Assembly (NCBI RefSeq): GCF_020510585.1
Contig: NZ_CP075190.1
Span: 4,028,001-4,092,000, forward strand
DNA: 64,000 nt
Origin: Ferribacterium limneticum
Lineage (GTDB): Bacteria > Pseudomonadota > Gammaproteobacteria > Burkholderiales > Rhodocyclaceae
Reading direction: 5' to 3'
Shown here one piece after another: positions 45,432-52,869 of this stretch (positions within the stretch are counted from its first letter, which is position 1; each line of letters opens with the position of its first letter). The notes below the pieces were generated by a model. The model had not been told where the DNA came from and ran no database searches. It worked only from the letters and a program-made list of their open reading frames with translations. The translations under genes were made by a program, and so were the position numbers.

Positions 45432-46106
45432 TTAAAGGGCGGGTTCGTTGAATTCGCTGAATTCGATATCGTGCCGATACAACTCGTAGGCACGGTGGTA
45501 TTCCATGACGCGGGCGACATCGTCGATGAATGCCTCGTCGTAGCCGGCGCGGCGCAGCAGGTGAAAGCCCATCTCCATGCCGGAAGCGATGCCGCCAGCC
45601 GTGACGATGCGCCCGGCATCGACCACGCGCGCCCGGCTGACGCGGCAGGCCGGGGCGATCTCGGCCAGCCGGTCGATCGGCGTCTTGCCCATGTGCGAGG
45701 CCTCGAGGCGATCCGGCTCCTTGCGGTTGGTGGCCGGCAGGCCGTCAAGCAGGCCCATCCGGGCGTAGATCCACGAGCCGGTGCACACGCTGGTCAGCAG
45801 GCAATCCGGCGGCAGCGCCTTGATGTAGCGGTGCAGGTTGGCGTTGTTCATCTCCTGCCGCGTGCCGTAGCCGCCGGGAATCAGGAAGGCATCCATCGCC
45901 GGCTGGTCGGCGAAGCTGTAGTTGGGGAGGACGGTAAACCCGGCCTGCGTCTGCACCGGCCGCATCGATTCGGCGATCAGGAAAGTGTCGAGTTCCGGAT
46001 CCAGCCGCCGGGCAACTGAAATGACCCCGGCCGGCGCCGCGTAATCGACGATCTCGGCGTCCTTGAAAACGTAGATGCCCAGCCTGAACCCCTGCTTGCG
46101 TGCCAT
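45432..46106 (-). CDS. DJ-1/PfpI-family protein at the head of the cyanate operon
   Basis: 224 residues from MARKQGFRLGIYVFKDAEIVDYAAP. The nucleophile elbow is SVCTGSW (Cys about residue 114), as in GATase1-like DJ-1/PfpI proteins; PMDAFLIPGGYGTRQE and VVDAGRIVTAGGIASGMEMGFHLL match. No helix-turn-helix, so this is not a GlxA-type regulator. The nearest named relatives are isonitrile hydratases (InhA), which hydrate isonitriles to formamides. Its position, 24 bp before the cyanate binding-protein gene, suggests it acts on a cyanate-related nitrogen compound; that is inference. Confidence 0.85.
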   Translation of the reverse strand: MARKQGFRLGIYVFKDAEIVDYAAPAGVISVARRLDPELDTFLIAESMRPVQTQAGFTVLPNYSFADQPAMDAFLIPGGYGTRQEMNNANLHRYIKALPPDCLLTSVCTGSWIYARMGLLDGLPATNRKEPDRLEASHMGKTPIDRLAEIAPACRVSRARVVDAGRIVTAGGIASGMEMGFHLLRRAGYDEAFIDDVARVMEYHRAYELYRHDIEFSEFNEPAL

Positions 46107-46195
46107 GAAACGACTCCCTGTAGAGAAGATTCGGGCAGCCGGCGCGATTGCCGCGAGGGACTGCCTGTTGGGAGCCATATTCAATGAACGGCGAC

Positions 46196-46214
46196 TTGTC
46201 GTGTATCACGACAA
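46196..46214. promoter_or_regulatory. 19-bp perfect palindrome upstream of the cyn operon
   Basis: TTGTCGTG TAT CACGACAA, 8-3-8 perfect inverted repeat, about 90 bp before the first cyn gene. No T-tract follows, so it is an operator candidate. The shape suits a dimeric HTH regulator of the GntR or TetR kind; none is encoded next to it. Confidence 0.55.
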
Positions 46215-46226
46215 ATGTGATTCGCG

Positions 46227-46244
46227 TGTAGTACGTGCACTACA
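46227..46244. promoter_or_regulatory. Second inverted repeat upstream of the cyn operon
   Basis: TGTAGT, six bp, ACTACA. The inner bases ACGTGC contain a further ACGT. It lies 12 bp beyond the 19-bp palindrome, away from the cyn start. It could be a second operator or an upstream activator site. Confidence 0.4.
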
Positions 46245-46307
46245 TCGGCAGGCCGGCGGTTAGCGGTTGGACATGGCGATAATCATCGCGATGACCGCCC
46301 GGGCAGC

Positions 46308-46347
46308 TTCCTACGGTCAACCGGAAAAGATGCCAAAAAACGGAAAT
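46308..46347 (+). repeat. Dispersed repeat, copy L
   Basis: TTCCTACGGTCAACCGG, AAAAGAT, GCC, AAAAAACGGAAA. Ends on the stop codon of the NarL-type regulator. Confidence 0.9.
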
Positions 46348-46985
46348 CACTGCGTCAGCCGATGCCGGGCCGCGTAGCTGAACAGGTCGGCCGGGTTGTG
46401 CAGGCTCAGTTTCTCGAAGATTCGCGCCCGGTAGGTCGAGATGGTATTGGCCGAAAGCGTCAATTGCTGGGCGATCTGGCCAACGCTGCGGCCTTGGGCG
46501 AGCAGTTGCAAGACCTGGAATTCGCGGTTGGAGAGGGCTTCGTGCGGCGGCTTTTCGTCGTCGGGGCCACCCCGGACGTTTTGTGCCAGCAACTCGGCCA
46601 GTACCGGGGTGATGTAAAGACCGCCGCTGGCTACCTTGGCAATGGCGGCGAACAGGATGTCCGGACTACAGCCCTTGTTCAGGTAGGCATGGGCGCCGCC
46701 GCGCATGGCGCGCAGGGCGAACTGGTTTTCCGGGTACACCGACAGCATGATCACGCCAAGGCGCGGGAATTCTCCGTGCAGGGTCTTCAGCACGTCCAGC
46801 CCGTCGCGTTCGCCGAGCGCGATGTCGAGCAGCACCACGTCGACCGGCGTCGAGCGGAGCAGGCGGAGCGCCGTCGGACCATCCTCGGCTTCGTGGATAT
46901 CGCCGATGGCGGGCGATTCGGAAAGAATCTGCCGCAGGCCGCGGCGGATGATCATGTGGTCGTCGACAATGAGGATAGTAGTCAT
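46347..46985 (-). CDS. NarL/FixJ-family response regulator
   Basis: 212 residues. Receiver (1-120) with ILIVDDHMIIRRGLRQIL, phospho-accepting LLDIALGERDG (Asp about residue 54), LSVYPENQFALRAMRGGAHAYLNKG; LuxR-type HTH (about 150-212) with LSNREFQVLQLLAQGRSVGQIAQQLTLSANTISTYRARIFEKL. Lies 6 bp after the kinase gene. Lying between the cyn operon and urtA, it is the best candidate for the activator that recognises the TACG-N8-CGTA box at both urt promoters. A repeat copy abuts its stop. Confidence 0.93.
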   Translation of the reverse strand: MTTILIVDDHMIIRRGLRQILSESPAIGDIHEAEDGPTALRLLRSTPVDVVLLDIALGERDGLDVLKTLHGEFPRLGVIMLSVYPENQFALRAMRGGAHAYLNKGCSPDILFAAIAKVASGGLYITPVLAELLAQNVRGGPDDEKPPHEALSNREFQVLQLLAQGRSVGQIAQQLTLSANTISTYRARIFEKLSLHNPADLFSYAARHRLTQ

Positions 46986-46991
46986 GGCATT

Positions 46992-48155
46992 TCAGGCGAT
47001 GGCGTTGGGCAGGCGCAGCACGACGCGCGTGCCGTCGCCTGGGCTGCTGACGATATTGAGCGTGCCGCCCAGCTCCAGCGTCCGTTCGCGCATGCCGAGC
47101 AGGCCGAACGAGGTGGGTTGCGGCGGGACACGCATGCCCAGGCCGTTGTCGGCAATGCTGAGGACGAGATCGCGATTGTCGGCATGGGCGTCGAGCTGGA
47201 CCTGCTTGGCCTGGGCGTGGCGGGTGACGTTGGTCAAAACTTCCTGGACGATGCGGTAGAGCGCGATTTCTGCATCGCGGCCAAGGCGGCAGCGTTCGAT
47301 CTCCGGCGTGCAGGTGTAGCGGCAGCTCAGCCCGGAGCGTTTCTGGAAATCGAGCAACAGGCTTTCCAGCGCCGCCCACAGACCAAGGTGATCGAGCACG
47401 CCGGGGCGCAGGTCGTTGAGGATGCGGCGCACGGCCTGCATGGCGTGGCTGCCGATGTCGAGCATGCCGTCGAGCTTGTCGCGCATCGCGGCATCGTCGC
47501 CTAGGCGCTGGCGCAGCCAGTTCATTTCCAGTTGCAGGGCGGTCAATGAAGCGCCGAGGTCGTCGTGGATGTCGCGCGCGATGTGCCGGCGTTCCTCCTC
47601 GCGCACGGTGTTCAGGTGGGCCGACAGGCGGCGCAGCGATTCGTGCGACTGGCGCAGGTGGTCGTGGGCGGCCGTCAGTTCGGCGGTGCGTTCGCGGACG
47701 CGCTTTTCCAGCTGGTCGTGGGCTTCCTGCAGCAGCTTTTCGGTGCGCTTGCGCTCGGTGATGTCGTTGAAGGTGACGACGGCGCCGACCACGGTGTCGC
47801 CATCGCGGATCGGGTAGGAGGCGTATTCGGCCGGGAAGCTGCTGCCCTCGCGCCGCCACAGTACCTCGTCGTCAACGCGGATGCCATGACCCTCCTGGAA
47901 GGCCTTGTAGATGCGGCATTCGTGCACCGGCATCAGGGTTTCGTCGGCGTGCGAGTGGTGGATCAGGTAGTGCATCGAGCGGCCGAGCACTTCATCCGGC
48001 GTATAGCCGAGCATCTCGGCGCCGGCTTCGTTGATAAAAATGCAGCGTCCATGGAGATCGATGCCGTAGATGCCGTCGCCGGTCGATTCGAGAATCATCT
48101 CTAGCTGGCGGCGCCAGGCGGCGTGATGCGATAGTTGGTGCAGGTTGGCAAACAT
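46992..48155 (-). CDS. PAS-containing sensor histidine kinase (HisKA_3 family)
   Basis: 387 residues. PAS domain (about 10-140: MILESTGDGIYGIDLHGRCIFINEAGAEMLGYTPDEVLGRSMHYLIHHSHAD), a coiled-coil linker (HDQLEKRVRERTAEL), the HisKA_3 dimerisation box with ARDIHDDLGASLTALQLEMNWLRQRL (phospho-His in DIHDDLG), and HATPase with LVLSIADNGLGM. No membrane helix, so it senses a cytoplasmic signal. The start at 48155 has AGGTGA eight bp upstream; a GTG four codons earlier is less likely. Cognate kinase of the downstream NarL-type regulator. Confidence 0.92.
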   Translation of the reverse strand: MFANLHQLSHHAAWRRQLEMILESTGDGIYGIDLHGRCIFINEAGAEMLGYTPDEVLGRSMHYLIHHSHADETLMPVHECRIYKAFQEGHGIRVDDEVLWRREGSSFPAEYASYPIRDGDTVVGAVVTFNDITERKRTEKLLQEAHDQLEKRVRERTAELTAAHDHLRQSHESLRRLSAHLNTVREEERRHIARDIHDDLGASLTALQLEMNWLRQRLGDDAAMRDKLDGMLDIGSHAMQAVRRILNDLRPGVLDHLGLWAALESLLLDFQKRSGLSCRYTCTPEIERCRLGRDAEIALYRIVQEVLTNVTRHAQAKQVQLDAHADNRDLVLSIADNGLGMRVPPQPTSFGLLGMRERTLELGGTLNIVSSPGDGTRVVLRLPNAIA

Positions 48156-48205
48156 CGGCGTAATCACCTGAGCGCTGTGAAATCTGACGGGCTGGATTCA
48201 GCCAG

Positions 48206-48230
48206 CAAAACAGGGGCCGAAGCCCCCGTT
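48206..48230 (-). terminator. Terminator of urtA
   Basis: On the minus strand GGGGGC, loop TTC, GGCCCC followed by TGTTTTGC. Same type as the terminators at 40351 and 38080. Confidence 0.6.
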
Positions 48231-48254
48231 CCTGCGACTGACAGTAGTGCCGGA

Positions 48255-49517
48255 TTACTTCATTTCCGGCTCGTCCTTCTTCTTGTCGTTGCCGGCGATG
48301 AACGGGCTCCACGGCTGGGCCTTGACCGGGCCGGGCGTCTTCCAGACGACGTTGAACTGGCCGTCGGCCTTCACTTCGCCGATGAATACCGACTTGTGCA
48401 GGTGGTGGTTCTTTTCGTCCATCTTCGACATGATGCCGCTCGGCGCCTTGAAGGTCTGGCCGGCCATGGCCGCGATGACCTTGTCGGTGTCGGTCGACTT
48501 GGCCTTCTCGACCGCCTGCTTCCACATGTGGATACCGATGTAGGTGGCTTCCATCGGGTCGTTGGTGACGACCTTGTCGGCGTTCGGCAGCTTGGCCTTT
48601 TTGGCCCAGTCGCGGTAGAGCTTCACGAACTTGTCGTTTTCCGGGTTCTTCAGCGACATGAAGTAGTTCCACGAGGCCAGGTGGCCGACCAGCGGCTTGG
48701 TATCGACGCCGCGCAGTTCTTCTTCGCCGACCGAGAAGGCGACGACCGGCACATCGGTGGCCTTCAGGCCGGCGTTGCCGAGTTCCTTGTAGAACGGCAC
48801 ATTGGAGTCGCCATTGATGGTCGAGACGACGGCCGTCTTCTTGCCTTCCGAGGCGAACTTCTTGATCTTGGCGATGATGGTCTGGTAATCGCTGTGGCCG
48901 AACGGCGTGTAGTCTTCCATGATGTCGGCGTCAGCAACGCCCTTGGACTTCAGGAAGGCACGCAGGATCTTGTTGGTGGTGCGCGGATAGACGTAGTCGG
49001 TACCGAGCAGCACGAAGCGCTTGGCTTCGCCGCCGTCCTTGGACATCAGGTATTCGACGGCCGGGATGGCTTGCTGGTTGGGCGCGGCGCCGGTGTAGAA
49101 GACGTTCTTTTCGAGCTCTTCGCCTTCGTACTGGACGGGATAGAAGAGCAGGCCGTTGAGTTCCTTGTAAACCGGCAGCACCGACTTGCGGGAAACCGAA
49201 GTCCAGCAACCGAAGGTGACGGCAACCTTGTCCTTGGTCAGCAGCTGGCGGGCCTTTTCGGCGAACAGCGGCCAGTTGGAAGCCGGGTCGACGACGACCG
49301 GCTCCAGCTTCTTGCCCATCACGCCGCCGGACTTGTTGATTTCGTCGATGGTCATCAGCACGGTTTCCTTGAGCGCGGTCTCGGAAATGGCCATGGTGCC
49401 GGACAGGGAATGCAGCACGCCGACCTTGATGGTGTCGGCGGCATGGGCGGCCATGCCGATGGTCGACAGGGCGGCGGCAAGAACGGTTGCCTTGATGAAG
49501 TTGCGACGATTGCTCAT
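48255..49517 (-). CDS. urtA: Urea ABC transporter substrate-binding protein UrtA
   Basis: 420 residues. The signal region MSNRRNFIKATVLAAALSTIGMAAHAA carries RRNF near its N-terminus, so Tat or Sec export is possible. The mature part is UrtA-like: IKVGVLHSLSGTMAISETALKETVLMTIDEINKSGGVMGKKLEPVVVDPASNWPLFAEKARQLL, GLLFYPVQYEGEE, GTDYVYPRTTNKILRAFLKSKG. UrtA captures urea in the periplasm for UrtBCDE. It is located about 12 kb upstream of urtBCDE on the same strand with its own promoter and terminator. Confidence 0.96.
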   Translation of the reverse strand: MSNRRNFIKATVLAAALSTIGMAAHAADTIKVGVLHSLSGTMAISETALKETVLMTIDEINKSGGVMGKKLEPVVVDPASNWPLFAEKARQLLTKDKVAVTFGCWTSVSRKSVLPVYKELNGLLFYPVQYEGEELEKNVFYTGAAPNQQAIPAVEYLMSKDGGEAKRFVLLGTDYVYPRTTNKILRAFLKSKGVADADIMEDYTPFGHSDYQTIIAKIKKFASEGKKTAVVSTINGDSNVPFYKELGNAGLKATDVPVVAFSVGEEELRGVDTKPLVGHLASWNYFMSLKNPENDKFVKLYRDWAKKAKLPNADKVVTNDPMEATYIGIHMWKQAVEKAKSTDTDKVIAAMAGQTFKAPSGIMSKMDEKNHHLHKSVFIGEVKADGQFNVVWKTPGPVKAQPWSPFIAGNDKKKDEPEMK

Positions 49518-49554
49518 GGAAGCTCCTCGGAAATTGGAATCTGGTCTGCGTTGT

Positions 49555-49617
49555 TGCAGTGCAGCGCCAGATTACGACCGGGGTTGTTCGGGAGAAATAC
49601 GTTAGATTGCGTAGGGG
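49555..49617 (-). promoter_or_regulatory. urtA promoter with activator box shared with urtB
   Basis: Reading toward urtA: box CTACGCAAT ... CGTATT (TACG, N8, CGTA), -35 TTTCTC, 17 bp, -10 TAATCT, then TGCACTGCA. Block-to-block distance is 41 bp, identical to the urtB promoter. Confidence 0.7.
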
Positions 49618-49670
49618 TACGCAGGCGATAGCCATGGCCGCCAACCCGGCGTCTTCATGCCGACGAGCGC

Positions 49671-49709
49671 TTTCGATTTTGGCCGTTTTTTCCGGTTGAC
49701 CGTGGCATT
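49671..49709 (-). repeat. Dispersed repeat, copy M
   Basis: Minus strand ATGCCACGGTCAACCGG, AAAAAAC, GGCC, AAAATCGAAA. Between urtA and the sigma-54 operon. Confidence 0.93.
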
Positions 49710-49737
49710 CAGCCTAGCAGCAGGCCAGTGACGAGTC

Positions 49738-49784
49738 GTGCGGATTTCCGCACACGCCACCTGCCCGATTCCGGATTCCTGCAC
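49738..49784 (+). promoter_or_regulatory. Two upstream activator sites for a DctD-type sigma-54 regulator
   Basis: First site: perfect inverted repeat GTGCGGA TT TCCGCAC (49738-49753). Second, degenerate copy (49769-49784) keeps 12 of 16 positions. Their centres are 31 bp apart, three helical turns, about 70-110 bp upstream of the sigma-54 promoter. Confidence 0.55.
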
Positions 49785-49847
49785 AACGCACGGGGCCACA
49801 GTCGCGAATAGTCTTTGAAAATCATTGCCTTGTGATTTTTCCGACCC

Positions 49848-49863
49848 TGGCACGCCTCCTGCA
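49848..49863 (+). promoter_or_regulatory. Sigma-54 (-24/-12) promoter of the ABC transporter operon
   Basis: TGGCACG, four bp, CTGCA: the -24 GG and the -12 GC are exactly 12 bp apart. A single mismatch to the consensus (C for T). A GAYTGA-type sigma-54 activator is encoded in the same cluster. Confidence 0.75.
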
Positions 49864-49918
49864 AATAAATCCGGTATCCGCGCCCTGCGGCCCACGAGAA
49901 AATCTGGAGGAGACACCC

Positions 49919-50899
49919 ATGAACAAAACCATCCGCCTCGCCCTCATCGCCGCCTTTGGCGTCGCCGTGCCATTCGCCGCCCAGGCCCAGACGCCCGATG
50001 TCGTGCGTCTCGGCAACCTCAAGTTTGCCCACTACGGCGCCGTGTCGTACATGAAGGAAGCCTGCGGCAAGTACAACCTCAAGGTCGAGGAGCGGATGTT
50101 CCCGAAGGGTCCGGACATCATGCCGGCCATCGTCGCCGGTGAAATCGACATCGCCGCGCTGGCCTCCGACGGCGCCATCTCGGGCCGCGCCAATGGCGTG
50201 CCGATCGTCACTGTCGCCGGTTTCGCCAAGGGCGGCGCGCGCATCGTCGCCGGCGTCGATACCGGCATCAAGACCCTGCAGGACATGAAGGGCAAGAAGG
50301 TCGGCGTGACCCGCGGCGGCGCCCACGAATTGCTGCTTTACGCCGAACTCGAAAAGGCCGGCCTGACCTGGTCCGACAAGCCGGGCAAGGATGTGCAGAT
50401 CGTCTTCCTCGCCTTCGCCGATCTGAACCAGGCGCTGGCCGCCAAGCAGATCGATGCGATGAACCAGTCCGAACCGCAGTCGTCGCAGGCGCTCAACAAG
50501 AAATTCGGCGTCGAGGTCATGAAGCCCTACAGCACGGCGATGGGCGAGCCGGTACGCCTGCTGGTCATGACCGAGAAGATGTACAACGAGAAAAAGGACG
50601 TCGCCCAGCGCCTGCTCAAATGCTTCGTCGAAACCACCGCCCTGTTCAACAAGGACACCGCACTGGCCGACAAGTACGTGCGCGAATCGATGTTCAAGGG
50701 TCAGATCACCGCGCAGGATTTCAAGGACGCGATGGACAACGCCGACTACACCTACGACGTGACGCTCGAGCACATCGACATCACCACCGACTTCATGCAG
50801 AAATACGGCGTCGGCCGCATGGCCAAGCCGCCGAAGGCCGCCGAGTGGGTCAAGCTCGACCTGCTGCAGAAGGCCAAGGCCGACCTCAAGGTCAAATAA
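49919..50899 (+). CDS. ABC transporter periplasmic binding protein (NMT1/SsuA-TauA type)
   Basis: 326 residues. A signal peptide (KTIRLALIAAFGVAVPFAAQAQ) precedes a binding protein of the sulfonate/nitrate/thiamin-precursor class: VRLGNLKFAHYGAVSYMKEACGKYNLKVEERMFPKGPDIMPAIVAGEIDIAALASDGAIS, VAGVDTGIKTLQDMKGKKVGVTRGGAHELLLY. The ligand is unknown. GGAGG precedes ATG 49919. First gene after a sigma-54 promoter, in a cluster with a permease, an ATPase, a second unrelated binding protein and a DctBD-type pair. Confidence 0.9.
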   Translation: MNKTIRLALIAAFGVAVPFAAQAQTPDVVRLGNLKFAHYGAVSYMKEACGKYNLKVEERMFPKGPDIMPAIVAGEIDIAALASDGAISGRANGVPIVTVAGFAKGGARIVAGVDTGIKTLQDMKGKKVGVTRGGAHELLLYAELEKAGLTWSDKPGKDVQIVFLAFADLNQALAAKQIDAMNQSEPQSSQALNKKFGVEVMKPYSTAMGEPVRLLVMTEKMYNEKKDVAQRLLKCFVETTALFNKDTALADKYVRESMFKGQITAQDFKDAMDNADYTYDVTLEHIDITTDFMQKYGVGRMAKPPKAAEWVKLDLLQKAKADLKVK

Positions 50900-50902
50900 G
50901 CC

Positions 50903-51718
50903 ATGCTGCAGAAACTGAAAGATTTCGCCCACGGCTCGCTGGTGCCGGTGCTGCTCCTCATCCTGTGGGAGGCCGGCTCGCGTTTCGGGCTTTTCTCGGA
51001 GGTACTGCTGCCTTCGCCGACCGCCGTCGCCATCAAGTGGTGGGCCTACCTGCTGCCGCTGCAGCCGCAGGAAGCCGGCCAGAGCTACCTCGCCTGGCTG
51101 GTTTCCGGCGAGATGCTGCATGACGCCTACTCCAGCCTGTTCCGCGTCGTTGCCGGCTTCCTGATCGGTGCCGCGCTGGCCCTGCCGCTTGGCCTGCTGA
51201 TGGGCGCCAGCACCCGCATCTACGCTCTGTTCAACCCGCTCATGCAGATCCTCCGGCCGATTCCGCCGATCGCCTACATTCCGCTGGCGATCCTGTGGTT
51301 CGGCCTGGGCAATCCGCCCTCCTTCTTCCTGATCGCCATCGGCGCCTTCTTCCCGGTGCTCATGAACACCATCGCCGGCGTTCGGCAGGTCGACGGCATC
51401 TTCCTGCGTGCCGCCCGCAACCTCGGCGTCAATCAATGGACGATGTTCACCCGCGTCATCCTGCCCGCCGCCACGCCCTACATCCTGGCCGGCGTGCGCA
51501 TCGGCATCGGCACCGCCTTCATCGTCGTCATCGTTTCCGAAATGATCGCAGTCAATGACGGCCTCGGCTTCCGCATTCTCGAAGCGCGCGAATTCATGTG
51601 GTCGGACAAGATCATCGCCGGCATGATCACCATCGGCCTGCTCGGGCTGGCCATCGACACCGCCGTCAGCCGTCTGAACAACCACCTGCTGCGCTGGCAT
51701 CGTGGCCTGGAACACTGA
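50903..51718 (+). CDS. ABC transporter permease (TauC/SsuC type)
   Basis: 271 residues, BPD_transp_1 family. LVPVLLLILWEAGSRFGLFSEVLLPSP, LFRVVAGFLIGAALALPLGLLMGASTRIYALFNPLMQILRPIPPIAYIPLAILWFGLGNPPSFFLIAIGAFFPVLMNTIAGV and the EAA loop RAARNLGVNQWTMFTRVILPAATPYILAGVRIGIGTAFIVVIVSEMIAV. Starts 3 bp after the binding-protein stop. Confidence 0.93.
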   Translation: MLQKLKDFAHGSLVPVLLLILWEAGSRFGLFSEVLLPSPTAVAIKWWAYLLPLQPQEAGQSYLAWLVSGEMLHDAYSSLFRVVAGFLIGAALALPLGLLMGASTRIYALFNPLMQILRPIPPIAYIPLAILWFGLGNPPSFFLIAIGAFFPVLMNTIAGVRQVDGIFLRAARNLGVNQWTMFTRVILPAATPYILAGVRIGIGTAFIVVIVSEMIAVNDGLGFRILEAREFMWSDKIIAGMITIGLLGLAIDTAVSRLNNHLLRWHRGLEH

Positions 51719-51730
51719 TCCGGAGACAAC

Positions 51731-52861
51731 ATGCGCTACACCACAGCACTGAAATTTGCGCTCTGCGCCGCCCTCGTTCTGGCCGATGCCGCCCATGCCC
51801 AGTTGCGCGTCGTGCAGATCGCCCCGCTGTCCGGCCCGCTGGCCGAAACCGGACGGCAGGTCCAGCAGGGTGCCCAGCTCGCCTTCCGCGAAGCCAACGA
51901 CGCCGGCGGCATCAATGGCCAGAAGATCGTCCTCGAAACCCTCGACGACGCCTACAAGGTCGACGAAACCCTGCGCCTGGCCCGCGAAGTCGCCAAGCGG
52001 CCGGAAAAACCGGTCGCCCTGCTCGGGCTGGTCGGCACCGGCAACGTCGCCGCGTTGATCAAGGAGCACGTCATTGACGACATCGGCGTCCCTGTCGTCG
52101 GTGTCCGCACTGGCGCCACCGCCCTGCGCCAGCCGACACATCCCCTGGTCTATCACCTACGCGCCTCGTACAGCGCCGAGGTGGACAAGCTGATCGAGGT
52201 TGCCAGCACCATCGGCAACAGTCGATTCGCCGTCATGTATCAGGACGATCCGTTCGGGCAGGATGGCCTTAAAGCCCTGCAACAGGCGCTCGACCAGCGC
52301 AAGTTGCCGCTGGTGGCCAGCGCCAGCTACGAAAAGAACACGACCAAGGTCGAAGCAGCGGTCGATACCCTACTCAAGGCACCGAGCATTTCGGCCATCA
52401 TCCTCGTCGCCAACAGCAAGGCAACCGCGGCCTTCGTCAAAGCCTATCGGGAAAAAGGCGGACTGGCCCAGCTCTACACCCTGTCGGTCACCAACGACCG
52501 GGAGGTGGTCGCCACCATCGGCGCCAGGCTGGCGCGTGGCCTCGGCATCACGCAGGTCGTCCCTTTCCCGACTTCGGGCGTCCTCCCGCTCACCCGCGGT
52601 TACCAGCGCCTGCTGGCGAAATACCAGCCCGACGGACAGCCCAACGTCTCCAGCATGGAAGGTTATCTCTACGGCAAGGTCCTAATCGAAGCCTTGCGCC
52701 GCGCCGGGCCGAAACCGAGCCGTGAAACGCTGACCAAGGCCCTCGCCGCCGGCCCCTTCGAGTTCGGTGGCTACCAGATCAAATTCCCCTCCGGCAGCCA
52801 CGAAGGTTCCGACTTTGTCGAACTGACGATGATCGGCGCCGAAGGCAAACTCATTCGCTAG
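51731..52861 (+). CDS. LivJ/LivK-type periplasmic binding protein
   Basis: 376 residues. Signal peptide, then a type 1 periplasmic-binding fold: LRVVQIAPLSGPLAETGRQVQQGAQLAFREANDAGGINGQKIVLETLDDAYKVDETLRLAREVAKRPEKPVALLGLVGTGNVAAL and MYQDDPFGQDGLKALQQAL. This fold normally serves branched-chain amino-acid or urea transporters, not a TauC-type permease. No matching LivHM permease is nearby. It may be a receptor feeding the DctB-type kinase, or a second substrate receptor. Confidence 0.9.
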   Translation: MRYTTALKFALCAALVLADAAHAQLRVVQIAPLSGPLAETGRQVQQGAQLAFREANDAGGINGQKIVLETLDDAYKVDETLRLAREVAKRPEKPVALLGLVGTGNVAALIKEHVIDDIGVPVVGVRTGATALRQPTHPLVYHLRASYSAEVDKLIEVASTIGNSRFAVMYQDDPFGQDGLKALQQALDQRKLPLVASASYEKNTTKVEAAVDTLLKAPSISAIILVANSKATAAFVKAYREKGGLAQLYTLSVTNDREVVATIGARLARGLGITQVVPFPTSGVLPLTRGYQRLLAKYQPDGQPNVSSMEGYLYGKVLIEALRRAGPKPSRETLTKALAAGPFEFGGYQIKFPSGSHEGSDFVELTMIGAEGKLIR

Positions 52862-52869
52862 GACCATCC

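Noticed and set aside
43140-46019. 959-aa open frame antisense to the cyanate operon
   Set aside because: Crosses four well-supported genes on the other strand; composition is typical of a mirror frame.
49555-49617. Sigma-54 promoter for urtA
   Set aside because: TGGCGC and TGCA are present, but the GG-to-GC distance is 11, not 12, and the urtB counterpart lacks the GG. A sigma-70 reading fits both better.
49709-52156. 815-aa minus-strand open frame
   Set aside because: Shadow of the ABC transporter genes on the plus strand.
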